This document shows, piece after piece, positions 1 to 6,449 of a stretch of 12,102 bases of DNA. The DNA is from Bacillota bacterium (GTDB lineage: Bacteria > Bacillota_A > Clostridia > Clostridiales > Clostridiaceae): contig JAKBFR010000069.1 of NCBI GenBank assembly GCA_021837545.1, forward strand, positions 1-12,102. Direction: 5' to 3'. The notes under the pieces are model-generated. The model was not told the DNA's origin. It was given only the letters and a program-made list of their open reading frames with translations, and searched no databases. How positions within the stretch are numbered: position 1 is the first letter of the stretch; every line of letters starts with the position of its first letter. Made by a program: the position numbers and the translations under genes.

Positions 1-527
1 TCTAAATTTTCGAATGCCTCATTCTCATCCAGAGTTTTATTTTTTTGTAAATCATCCTTCTCTTCTAAATCTTTATTTTCTTCTAAAACTTCATCTTCAT
101 AAGTTTCTTCATTATTACTTTTAGATACTTTTTTTTCTTGTTTCTTCTTTTCTCTATGGTTCTCAACTCTTTTTCTATTTTGCTCACGAACTCTTTCCAT
201 TCCTTCTATGTTTTGATGCTTGTCCCAGTTTACAATTCTGATTATTTTATCAGAAGCTATTTCAATCATCCCAAGACGAGATAAAGTTTTGAGTGCTAGC
301 TTTATAGCTGCTAAAGGCCTAGAAAATATTACAGCAAGCATTTTATCAGTATATGGCATATCCTCTGATAAGAATATCTCACCATCTGCATTAGTCTTGG
401 CAGCTTGTATAAGTAATCTTATCCATAAATAGTGAACTGTATCCCTCTCTGGCATTGCATCTATTAACTTCATTTTTTCATCATCAGGCATACCAGTAGC
501 TAATTTAAACCATTTAATATCTGACAC
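1..527 (-). CDS. Phage replisome organiser, N-terminal part (3' end cut by window edge)
   Basis: About 175 codons are visible and the frame is still open at the left edge. The N-terminus (SDIKWFKLATGMPDDEKMKL) is the hallmark of the phage replisome organiser N-terminal domain, a winged-helix fold that binds the phage replication origin. The domain runs to about residue 115 (RIVNWDKHQNIEGMERVREQ). A lysine/glutamate-rich linker follows to the window edge, as is usual before the DnaD-like or helicase-loader-binding C-terminal part. I chose GTG at 527 because GGGAG lies 10 bases upstream and it starts the protein at the family's usual point. In-frame alternatives are GTG 536 and ATG 575. It is the last visible gene of the leftward lytic operon, where early replication genes are expected. 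Family assignment is confident; the exact start is not. Confidence 0.85.
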   Translation of the reverse strand, partial: MSDIKWFKLATGMPDDEKMKLIDAMPERDTVHYLWIRLLIQAAKTNADGEIFLSEDMPYTDKMLAVIFSRPLAAIKLALKTLSRLGMIEIASDKIIRIVNWDKHQNIEGMERVREQNRKRVENHREKKKQEKKVSKSNNEETYEDEVLEENKDLEEKDDLQKNKTLDENEAFENL

Positions 528-668
528 TATTTTCACGCTCCCATAAATAAAATTTTCTAAACCTTTCAAGGCCATTCCATGATGGAGTTAATCCAATTGA
601 ATTACAAATATATATATAACATTTGAAGACTTTAAAATTCACTCTTCCTCCTCATTTACAATTTCATA

Positions 669-860
669 TTATTTTATTAAAATTCCTTTATGCTCCTTCA
701 CTCTTTTTCCATTTTCAAAGTCATAATAAATACACTCTTCAACCTGTTTAACTGGAAAATTTTCTCCTAGCATTTGAGTGCATACTTTTGTATCTCTTGG
801 CACATTTCTTAATATTTCAATTAAATCATTAGCTGTTAACCCCTCAAATTTTCTAATCAA
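669..860 (-). CDS. Small phage protein of unknown function (63 aa)
   Basis: The start is TTG at 860, supported by AGAAGGG seven bases upstream; no ATG fits. The 63-residue product is a soluble, charged protein with no membrane segment. Its N-terminal third (LTANDLIEILRNVPRDTKV) resembles the pattern seen in many small phage early proteins, a short helix ending in P-x-D-x-x-V. No function is known for that type. It sits between the excisionase-type gene and the replisome organiser, all on the same strand, so it is probably co-transcribed from the lytic promoter near 1659-1687. I do not recognise a named family. Confidence 0.6.
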   Translation of the reverse strand: MIRKFEGLTANDLIEILRNVPRDTKVCTQMLGENFPVKQVEECIYYDFENGKRVKEHKGILIK

Positions 861-948
861 TCTAAATCCCTTCTTTCTAAAATCGTTAACTATATGCCTG
901 GAAATTAATTTATTCTACTTTTTTGGATAGATACTTACATAACTATTC

Positions 949-1164
949 CTACCTATCAAAAGTCAAATCTTTAATATCTTCTAAATTAGATAAATCCTTT
1001 CCATTGTTTTCTTCTAAAAATTTAATTAATTCTGTTCTAGTTATCTTTAAACTTCCAAGCTTCAACCCTCGTATTACATTATTCTTTAATAGATCATATA
1101 CTGAATTTCTATTAACTTTTAATAACTCTGCAGCTTCAGTTACAGTATATAAAACTGGCTCCAT
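949..1164 (-). CDS. Excisionase-type MerR-like HTH protein (71 aa)
   Basis: The 71-residue product is an almost bare DNA-binding domain of the helix-turn-helix_17 (excisionase/MerR-like) type. TVTEAAELLKVNRNSVYDLL (residues 7-26) is the helix-turn-helix, and LKLGSLKITRTELIKFLEE (about 35-53) is the wing and following helix. ATG at 1164 is preceded by AGGGGG at good spacing. Proteins of this kind bend DNA beside the attachment site and steer the integrase toward excision. Its place in the leftward early operon, opposite the integrase, is where a Xis would be made only on induction. Small HTH_17 proteins can also be plain early regulators, so the excisionase role is inferred from fold and position. 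Confidence 0.75.
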   Translation of the reverse strand: MEPVLYTVTEAAELLKVNRNSVYDLLKNNVIRGLKLGSLKITRTELIKFLEENNGKDLSNLEDIKDLTFDR

Positions 1165-1183
1165 CCTAATCCCCCTATTCTTA

Positions 1184-1288
1184 TTACCATGATTCTCCCC
1201 TTATAAAGTGAAACTTTTCATCTGGAGTTTTTACTCCTATGAATTTATTTTTCATTATCCCAAGTGCTTCGCTTAATTTACAAATCAC
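1184..1288 (-). CDS. Possible small ORF or remnant between the excisionase-type and Cro-like genes
   Basis: A 34-codon frame begins at GTG 1288, with an internal ATG at 1255, and ends just before the excisionase-type gene's ribosome site. A strong AAAAGGAG site lies upstream near 1315-1322, but it is too far from either start (24 bases to the GTG). The frame continues upstream only to a TAG beside that site. This may be a decayed small phage gene or chance. No homology is recognised. Confidence 0.2.
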   Translation of the reverse strand: MICKLSEALGIMKNKFIGVKTPDEKFHFIRGESW

Positions 1289-1329
1289 ATCTAAGTTTTG
1301 ATTTTCCTATTTCTCCTTTTCTAGTTATG

Positions 1330-1554
1330 TTAAGCATTTCTACCATTTTTCATTTTATTGACTTCATCAATAATAAATATTTCCTCTATAGTTTTTCCAA
1401 AGAAACTTGAAACCAATTTAGCCTCTGTTACACTAAAGTCAGATCTACCGTTTATTTTAAAATTTAATGCACTTGCAGTTATTTTAAGTATTTGCGCTAA
1501 TTCTTGCTGAGTAATTCTTTTTTCTACCATAAGGCCTTTTAGTTTACTATACAT
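1330..1554 (-). CDS. Cro-like phage repressor, XRE/DUF739-type HTH (74 aa)
   Basis: The 74-residue protein is a single helix-turn-helix domain: ITQQELAQILKITASALNFK (residues 14-33) carries the two helices, followed by a short C-terminal tail. The layout (YSKLKG at the start, a SALNFKINGRSDF recognition region) matches small Cro-type phage proteins of the DUF739 class. ATG at 1554 has AAGGGG eight bases upstream. It is the first gene of the leftward operon and faces the CI-like gene across a 253-bp operator region, the standard genetic-switch layout. It probably competes with the CI-like repressor for the 16-bp operators at 1605-1786 and shuts off repressor synthesis during lytic growth. Which operators it prefers cannot be read from sequence. 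Confidence 0.8.
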   Translation of the reverse strand: MYSKLKGLMVEKRITQQELAQILKITASALNFKINGRSDFSVTEAKLVSSFFGKTIEEIFIIDEVNKMKNGRNA

Positions 1555-1658
1555 TTCTCATTCCCCTTTTTAATTATTTAAATCTTAATCAGAGATCTCT
1601 TTGAATTAACATTGTGATAATTAATATTTTATAATTGCCATATCGTTAATTTAATTTC

Positions 1659-1687
1659 ATTATAAATTAACATTTAGCTAATTTCAA
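1659..1687 (-). promoter_or_regulatory. Leftward (lytic) phage promoter
   Basis: On the minus strand, TTGAAA (1682-1687) is followed by a 17-base spacer and a perfect TATAAT (1659-1664), a strong sigma-A promoter. It fires toward the Cro-like gene. The operator at 1666-1681 fills the spacer, so repressor binding would block RNA polymerase directly. Confidence 0.75.
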
Positions 1688-1736
1688 TATGTTTAATCCA
1701 AATTTATAAAATATATTTTTCTTTTAGTTAATTTAG

Positions 1737-1765
1737 TGTTTATTAATTAGCAAATAGTTTATAAT
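1737..1765 (+). promoter_or_regulatory. Repressor-side phage promoter with a weak -35
   Basis: TATAAT at 1760-1765 is a perfect -10, but the base run 17 positions upstream (TGTTTA, 1737-1742) is a poor -35. The plus-oriented operator at 1747-1762 overlaps the promoter. This fits an autoregulated repressor-maintenance promoter. The call rests on the -10 and its position. Confidence 0.45.
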
Positions 1766-1807
1766 AGTAGTTAGCAAATTGTTTATAAAGTATAGGGTGG
1801 TGATAAT

Positions 1808-2182
1808 ATGAGTAAATTTCCTATTAGGCTTAAAGAGCTTCGTGAAGAAAAAGGATTATTAAGCAAAGATTTTGCTAAAATCATGAGCGTTGAACCTGCA
1901 ACAATAACTAATTGGGAAAAGGGAAATAGATTTCCTAAAGATGATGTACTAATTAAAATTGCTGATTATTTTGATTGTAGTATAGATTATCTTTTAGGTA
2001 GAACAGATGATAAACTTGCAAAAATATACTCTGGAACGTTACATAATCAAACTATAGAAATAGAAATTGATAAAGGATATCCTCATGAATTAACTGCTGA
2101 AGATGTTCAAAATATTATTAGACAGTTAGATGCCGTAGGTTTAGATGTGAAAAAGCTAATTGAAAACTCTAAAAATAAATAA
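1808..2182 (+). CDS. CI-like phage repressor, XRE family (124 aa)
   Basis: Residues 1-70 form an XRE helix-turn-helix: FPIRLKELREEKGLLSKDFA opens it, TITNWEKGNRFPKDD is the recognition region, and SIDYLLGRTDD is the typical domain end. The remaining 50 residues are charged and probably dimerise. ATG at 1808 follows AGGGTGG. The protein is far shorter than lambda CI and shows no S24 peptidase domain, so RecA-stimulated self-cleavage is not expected. In this it resembles ImmR-type repressors of Firmicutes elements, although no ImmA-type metalloprotease gene lies next to it. It diverges from the Cro-like gene and presumably binds the shared operator array. A good terminator follows directly, separating it from the integrase unit. 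Confidence 0.85.
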   Translation: MSKFPIRLKELREEKGLLSKDFAKIMSVEPATITNWEKGNRFPKDDVLIKIADYFDCSIDYLLGRTDDKLAKIYSGTLHNQTIEIEIDKGYPHELTAEDVQNIIRQLDAVGLDVKKLIENSKNK

Positions 2183-2191
2183 AGTAACCGC

Positions 2192-2225
2192 AAAAAAACT
2201 GTGGAATTTCATCTATGGTTTTTTT
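2192..2225 (+). terminator. Rho-independent terminator of the CI-like gene
   Basis: Ten bases after the stop, A7 plus CTGTGGA pairs with TCTATGG plus T7 around a six-base ATTTCA loop. This is a 14-pair stem with a few G-U pairs, and its T-run is the 3' arm. It isolates repressor transcription from the integrase promoter at 2310. Confidence 0.7.
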
Positions 2226-2309
2226 ATTTGTCTTTTATACTATTTTTGACTTTAATTTATTACATATTTGTATTTTCCCTTAAAAATATTAAATATTTAT
2301 TCTAAAATA

Positions 2310-2338
2310 TTGAAATTAAAACCTAATAATGTTATAAT
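2310..2338 (+). promoter_or_regulatory. Strong sigma-A promoter of the small ORF and integrase unit
   Basis: TTGAAA at 2310-2315, a 17-base spacer and TATAAT at 2333-2338 make a near-consensus promoter. Transcription would start around 2345, inside or next to the LexA box at 2347-2358. The terminator at 2192-2225 lies just upstream, so this is the main promoter for the two genes that follow. Confidence 0.75.
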
Positions 2339-2346
2339 TTTCCTCA

Positions 2347-2358
2347 GAACAGAAGTTC
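2347..2358. promoter_or_regulatory. LexA (SOS) box over the integrase-unit start point
   Basis: The site is GAACAGAAGTTC, an exact match to the GAAC-N4-GTTC core of the B. subtilis and clostridial LexA box, with the flanking 3' G also present. It lies nine bases after the -10 hexamer, where bound LexA would block initiation. The match and position are seen in the sequence; SOS control is inferred. Confidence 0.7.
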
Positions 2359-2382
2359 GTTTTGTGTTAGGGGGAAATTTTA

Positions 2383-2559
2383 ATGCCATGGAAATATATT
2401 TTAAGTGTCAGACTAGATGATAACGTTATCTATAAAAGGGATATAGATAACGAAGAAGTTTTTATAGAGGAAAGAGTTGAAGAACTATATAGTATAAATA
2501 ATACAAATTACGAAACACTAGCTAACGTGGAGGTGTTAAAACATGGAAGGAAGCGTTAG
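2383..2559 (+). CDS. Small SOS-controlled phage protein upstream of the integrase (58 aa)
   Basis: ATG at 2383 follows AGGGGG at good spacing and opens a 58-codon frame. Its stop at 2557-2559 overlaps the integrase start at 2543 by 17 bases, a sign of translational coupling. The product is acidic in the middle (DIDNEEVFIEERVEELY) with a basic tail (KHGRKR) and no membrane segment. I do not recognise a family. It is the first gene behind a strong promoter carrying a LexA box, so it should be made after DNA damage together with the integrase. Possible roles are a recombination accessory factor, an antirepressor acting on the CI-like protein, or a leader that only tunes integrase translation. 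The ribosome site and overlap support it as a real gene; its role is unknown. Confidence 0.65.
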   Translation: MPWKYILSVRLDDNVIYKRDIDNEEVFIEERVEELYSINNTNYETLANVEVLKHGRKR

Positions 2560-3703
2560 AAAGAAAGGTAGCAAATGGTATTATAGTTTTGAAGTAGGAA
2601 GGGAGAATGGAAAAAGAAGAAAAATTGAACGTGCAGGAGGTTCTACAAAAAAAGAAGCATTAGAATCTCTAAGAAAGGCAATTATTGAATTTGAAAATGC
2701 AGGTACTTTCATAGATGAGAGTGCTACAAGTGTTAGTGACTACTTTGACTATTGGTTTAATGAATACGTTTTACTTAATTGCAAACCTAATACTCAAAAA
2801 AGTTACAAACAATTAATTTTAAATCATATTAAACCTCAAATCGGCATATATAAATTGAAAAAAATCACTCCTGCTAAATTGCAAGAATTAATTAATATCA
2901 AATATAGAGATGGATTTAGCAAAAACTATCTAAAGAATTTCTATGGAGTTTTAAGTGGTGCTTTTAGAAATGCCGTATATCCATATCAACTAATAAAAGA
3001 GAATCCAATGACATATGTAACATTACCTAAGTACAATCAAAAATTAATAAATAATCTTGAAGACTTGAAAATAATAACCCTGGAACAATATAATATCATG
3101 TTAAAGAGATTTCCATATGGTAGCAATATGCATATCCCTCTTCAAATAGGGTTTCATACTGGAATGAGAGTTGGAGAAGTTATGTCATTAACTTGGGATT
3201 GTATAGATCTTGAAGCTCATACTATTAAAATTGAAAAAATATTGTATAGAAATGAGTTTAAGCAATGGATTTTTGGTACTCCTAAAACACAAAGTAGTTA
3301 TAGAACTATAAAGATTGGAGATACATTAACTTCTCTACTAAGAAGATTTCACACTGATCAGAAAGCAAACAGACTACGTTATGGAGAATATTATATTAAG
3401 CATGATTATGACTTTGTTTTGTTAAAAGAAAATGGTGAGCTCCTAACTATAGATAGTATTAAATATTTAAGTAGAATTGTAAATTATGAATTAAATATCC
3501 CTTTCAAATTTCACTCTTTAAGACACACACATGCAACTATGTTACTAGAAGCTGGTGCAAATATAAAAGATATTCAAGAAAGACTTGGTCATAGCAAATC
3601 TTCAATTACCATGGATGTTTATTCTCATGTCACTAAAAAGATGTCCAATGACAGTGTTAATCTTTTCGAAACCATAATAAGCACAAAACTTCCGACCACA
3701 TAA
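2543..3703 (+). CDS. int: Tyrosine-recombinase phage integrase (386 aa)
   Basis: This is a full-length tyrosine recombinase with the usual three parts. An N-terminal arm-binding domain (about residues 1-55, GSVRKKGSKWYYSFEVG) is followed by a SAM-like core-binding domain (about 60-165) and a catalytic domain (about 175-375). The catalytic set is complete: R209 in TGMRVGEV, K248 in TPKTQ, H324 and R327 in HSLRHTHA, H350 in LGHS and the nucleophile Y360 in MDVYSH. ATG at 2543 has GGAGG upstream, inside the end of the preceding small gene. It integrates and, with an excisionase, excises the prophage. The gene ends about 65 bp from the 3' end of rlmD with GTCGGAAG repeats between them, so the attachment site is almost certainly here. 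Its promoter carries a LexA box, which is unusual for an integrase. Confidence 0.95.
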   Translation: MEGSVRKKGSKWYYSFEVGRENGKRRKIERAGGSTKKEALESLRKAIIEFENAGTFIDESATSVSDYFDYWFNEYVLLNCKPNTQKSYKQLILNHIKPQIGIYKLKKITPAKLQELINIKYRDGFSKNYLKNFYGVLSGAFRNAVYPYQLIKENPMTYVTLPKYNQKLINNLEDLKIITLEQYNIMLKRFPYGSNMHIPLQIGFHTGMRVGEVMSLTWDCIDLEAHTIKIEKILYRNEFKQWIFGTPKTQSSYRTIKIGDTLTSLLRRFHTDQKANRLRYGEYYIKHDYDFVLLKENGELLTIDSIKYLSRIVNYELNIPFKFHSLRHTHATMLLEAGANIKDIQERLGHSKSSITMDVYSHVTKKMSNDSVNLFETIISTKLPTT

Positions 3704-3736
3704 ATCCACTGTCGGAAGAATGTCGGAAGTCGGAAG
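3689..3736. repeat. Arm-type integrase-site candidates: GTCGGAAG repeats, one inverted
   Basis: GTCGGAAG occurs at 3711-3718, 3722-3729 and 3729-3736, and its inverse CTTCCGAC at 3689-3696, inside the last codons of the integrase. These GC-richer words stand out from the AT-rich surroundings and sit where arm sites of a tyrosine integrase are expected. On the minus strand the inverted pair (3689-3696 with 3711-3718) also forms an 8-bp stem followed by TTTT, so it may double as a terminator for rlmD. Confidence 0.6.
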
Positions 3737-3800
3737 ATTTTGAGCTTATTTCATCTTAAAGAATGGCTTTATTTCTTAATTAGTTTTACTATAGTTTCAA
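3737..3800. other. Probable prophage/chromosome junction (attachment site) at the rlmD 3' end
   Basis: This stretch spans the gap between the arm-like repeats and the last codons of rlmD. A core repeat should lie here, but its partner is outside the window to the left, so the crossover point cannot be fixed. The 3' end of rum/rlmD-type genes is a known integration target for some Firmicutes mobile elements. The rlmD frame is intact, as expected when an element restores the 3' end. Confidence 0.45.
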
Positions 3801-5124
3801 CGTGAGGTGTATTTGGGAACATGTCTTTCACCTTAGTTTGAATAACTTTATATCCTCTTTCTGTTAGTACCTTAAGGTCAGTGACTAATGTTTTAGGATT
3901 ACAAGAAACATATATTATTTCTGGTGCCTTGAATTTAATTACATAGTCTAGAGCCTTAGGGTGTACTCCACTTCTTGGTGGATCTAAAATTATTATGTCT
4001 GGTTTGTCTTTTACATTTTTTATAATTACTGCTACATCTCCAGCTAAGAATTCGCAGTTATTTAATTCATTTAATTTAGCATTTTCTTTTGCTGCATCAA
4101 CGGCTTCTTCTATTAGCTCAATTCCAACAACCTTTTTTGCATTTGGGGCTACTATTTGACCAATTGTTCCTGTACCACAGTAAAGGTCAAATATAACCTT
4201 ATTTTCACTATCGCCCATAAATTCTCTAACTATTGAATAAAGGCTTTCTGCACCTTTTGTATTAGTTTGGAAAAATGAGAATGGCGATATATTAAATTGT
4301 AATCCTAGAACAGTTTCTCTAATATAGTCTTTACCATATAATAAATTAACTTTCTCAGGTATTACTGCATCAGATAATGAATCATTTTCTGTATGTAATA
4401 TTGATACAAGATTTCCTTTATAGCTTTGACTTCTTAATAATTTAACATATTCCGTTAAATCAAAGTCAATTTGAGTTGTTGTTACTAAATTTACTAATAT
4501 CTCTCCAGTATTTTCAGCTTTTCTTATTACTAAATGTCTTAAATACCCTTCAGCCTTCATTATTCTATAATATGGCAAATCTTGCTTACCAAAATAATCT
4601 GCAGTTAGTTTAAGAATATTTCTATAATCCTCATCAACAATATGGCAATTATCTACTGTTACTATTCCGAAAGATTTTCCTCTAATGTGCATTCCAATTG
4701 ATAGAGGTGCACCCTTTGATTCATCCCCAAAAGTAAATTCCATTTTATTTCTATATTCCCATTGACTTGGACTTCCTTGAATTCCCAAGTATTCCCCTGT
4801 TGTAACATCTGCCTCTTTAAACAAATCTTTGACTTCTTCACTTAGAAATTCTAATTGCATGTCATAAGGTATACTTTGTGATGAACAACCTCCACAAATT
4901 CCAAAATGGGGACATGGCGCCTCAATTTCATAATCTGCTTTTTCATCTACAGATAATAACTTAACTTCTGCATATTCTTCTCTTTTCTTTTTTACTCTCC
5001 CTGTTATTGTCTGACCTGGAAATGCATTTTTAACATATATTACTTTATCTTCTGCATATCCTATTCCAGTTGATGGGAATTGTGACTTTTCTATTTTAAC
5101 TTTTAAATCGCTACCTCTTCTCAT
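3769..5124 (-). CDS. rlmD: 23S rRNA (uracil-C5)-methyltransferase, RumA/RlmD family
   Basis: The 451-residue enzyme uses S-adenosylmethionine to methylate C5 of uracil in 23S rRNA. In E. coli the RlmD site is U1939; B. subtilis and S. pneumoniae homologues (RlmCD) also do U747. The N-terminus is a TRAM RNA-binding domain (about 8-60). C71, C77, C80 and C160 fit the 4Fe-4S ligands of the family. The Rossmann methyltransferase part has [12 protein letters not shown] (311-322) for SAM, DPPR (381-384), catalytic C408 in VSCNP, and E443 near the end. ATG 5124 has AGGAG seven bases upstream. Length and motifs indicate an intact gene even though the prophage abuts its 3' end. The 49-bp gap to the upstream RDD-like gene has no terminator, so it probably belongs to the lipoprotein operon. 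A single homologue may do both RlmC and RlmD jobs. Confidence 0.93.
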   Translation of the reverse strand: MRRGSDLKVKIEKSQFPSTGIGYAEDKVIYVKNAFPGQTITGRVKKKREEYAEVKLLSVDEKADYEIEAPCPHFGICGGCSSQSIPYDMQLEFLSEEVKDLFKEADVTTGEYLGIQGSPSQWEYRNKMEFTFGDESKGAPLSIGMHIRGKSFGIVTVDNCHIVDEDYRNILKLTADYFGKQDLPYYRIMKAEGYLRHLVIRKAENTGEILVNLVTTTQIDFDLTEYVKLLRSQSYKGNLVSILHTENDSLSDAVIPEKVNLLYGKDYIRETVLGLQFNISPFSFFQTNTKGAESLYSIVREFMGDSENKVIFDLYCGTGTIGQIVAPNAKKVVGIELIEEAVDAAKENAKLNELNNCEFLAGDVAVIIKNVKDKPDIIILDPPRSGVHPKALDYVIKFKAPEIIYVSCNPKTLVTDLKVLTERGYKVIQTKVKDMFPNTPHVETIVKLIKK

Positions 5125-5173
5125 TAATTACTCCTGTTGTATTCATATTTTTCTTATAGTTATCTGATATCTA

Positions 5174-5614
5174 TTAATTTATATTTAATATTTTTCTTGC
5201 AATAGTATTTTTCATTTTTGTTTTTCCCATTATTGGTGCATAAATACAATTTAAAATAAAGTATATAATTCCTCCTGCTATAACTAATGACCCTGTTTCT
5301 CTTATAAACATATAACCGAATAATTTTAATACAAAATCACACAATAAAAGTAAAACTGATGAACTTGCAACTATTAATAATTGATCAAGAACATTAGCTA
5401 ATATAACTTGTATAGATGAATTTTTATTAATATCCTCATCATTATTGTCGCCATTTATTAATCCTTCAATTTCAATATTTGTATTTTCTGCATTTAGCTC
5501 TTGGCTTTCACTATTGGCATCTGGTTCGGTAGTTTCTATATTTGAAGTTTGAACCTCAGTTTCTTCTACCTCATTCTCTATTTCGTTTTCTTTGATATTG
5601 TCTTTTTCCAACAA
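5174..5614 (-). CDS. Small RDD-like membrane protein with acidic N-terminus (146 aa)
   Basis: The first 65 or so residues are low-complexity and very rich in E, N and T. Two membrane segments follow (about 69-95, ILANVLDQLLIVASSSVLLL, and about 106-126, GSLVIAGGIIYFILNCIYAP). The C-terminus (TIARKILNI) resembles the conserved end of RDD membrane domains, and DQLL fits the RDD aspartate region, but the domain is short and its first arginine is missing. The start is TTG at 5614, with another TTG just after it, and AAGGGGG five bases upstream. It begins 17 bases after the lipoprotein gene, so the two are co-transcribed. The hydrophilic part probably lies in the cytoplasm. The RDD call is tentative and no function is known. 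Confidence 0.6.
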   Translation of the reverse strand: MLEKDNIKENEIENEVEETEVQTSNIETTEPDANSESQELNAENTNIEIEGLINGDNNDEDINKNSSIQVILANVLDQLLIVASSSVLLLLCDFVLKLFGYMFIRETGSLVIAGGIIYFILNCIYAPIMGKTKMKNTIARKILNIN

Positions 5615-5631
5615 AGTTTCCCCCTTATAAT

Positions 5632-6324
5632 CTACTTCATACTCATTTCTGCATCTGCAAATTTATATTTCTTCGTAGATAGTTTATATATAATACACTC
5701 TTTGGTGGCTATAATTTCTTCTTTCAAGCCATCTATTGTGTTATTTATCTCTATTTCTTTATCTCCATTTTTTAATTTATCAATTATTTCTTTATTTATG
5801 TCAGAATAATCTCTATTTTGTTGATCTGTGAATGCTTCTATGTATTTGTTAAAAGATGTTTTTCCTAAATCAAAATTATTATTTTTTATAGCACTTTCAC
5901 CATCAAAATTTAAACTTAATTTTAAACTTATATCTCCAGTCTCTAAATCATCTCCATATGTCTTCATTCCAAAATACATACTTTCTATCTTATTTGCCTC
6001 AGGCTTCTCATTATCATAATACATGGAATTGTCATTGACAGATTGTTCTTGTTCTTGTTTTATTTTTTCATCTTTTGTATATTTTACCCCAATTTCCTTG
6101 GTTATATCCTCCATTTTAGATAATTTTTCTTTAAATAGTTTTTGTGTTTCTTCTAAAGTATAGTTTTTTGCCCATTTTCCTTCTAAATTTTTATCATCTA
6201 CGTTTGCATTATCTTGTGTTGCTGTTTCAGTTTTCTTTTCTACATTTCCTACTGAATTTTTACAGCCTATTAATGAAACTGCAACTATTAAGCTCATTAA
6301 AATACTTATAATTTTCTTAGACAA
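5632..6324 (-). CDS. Predicted lipoprotein of unknown function (230 aa)
   Basis: A lipoprotein signal is clear: SKK, a hydrophobic stretch (IISILMSLIVAVS) and lipobox LIGC with C21 as the lipidated residue. The mature part is very hydrophilic, rich in K, E, D and N, and starts with a T/D/N-rich linker typical of surface lipoproteins in Gram-positives. No known domain is recognised. The start is TTG at 6324, with AAGGAGG nine bases upstream. It is the first gene of the probable operon with the RDD-like protein and rlmD. The neighbouring membrane protein suggests the pair work together at the cell surface, but this is inference from position only. Confidence 0.75.
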   Translation of the reverse strand: MSKKIISILMSLIVAVSLIGCKNSVGNVEKKTETATQDNANVDDKNLEGKWAKNYTLEETQKLFKEKLSKMEDITKEIGVKYTKDEKIKQEQEQSVNDNSMYYDNEKPEANKIESMYFGMKTYGDDLETGDISLKLSLNFDGESAIKNNNFDLGKTSFNKYIEAFTDQQNRDYSDINKEIIDKLKNGDKEIEINNTIDGLKEEIIATKECIIYKLSTKKYKFADAEMSMK

Positions 6325-6449
6325 AAAAATTCTCCTCCTTGTACAGATATTATTTCTATTTATATTGATGATAAATTGTTTAATAATATCTTATTTATGT
6401 ATAAAACTAGTTATAAATATCTACATAATAATTAATTAAAATCTTATAG

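Larger units (their letters stand above)
1605..1786. promoter_or_regulatory. Phage switch operator array: four copies of TTAGCWAAWWGTTWAT
   Basis: The consensus TTAGCWAAWWGTTWAT matches fully at 1666-1681 (minus), 1747-1762 (plus) and 1771-1786 (plus). A fourth copy at 1605-1620 (minus) matches 14 of 16 bases. Each has imperfect dyad symmetry, as expected for dimeric HTH repressors. The minus-oriented copies lie in and downstream of the leftward promoter. The plus-oriented copies lie at the repressor-side -10 region and leader. Copies three and four start 24 bp apart. Confidence 0.7.

Noticed and set aside
220..432. 70-codon plus-strand frame over the replisome organiser
   Set aside because: It is antisense to a recognisable phage replication domain.
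923..1192. 89-codon plus-strand frame over the excisionase-type gene
   Set aside because: It lies on the opposite strand of a clear HTH gene with a good ribosome site, and its product looks like no protein family.
5549..6019. Plus-strand frames over the lipoprotein and RDD-like genes
   Set aside because: Hydrophobic antisense frames; the minus strand has a lipobox, ribosome sites and operon spacing.
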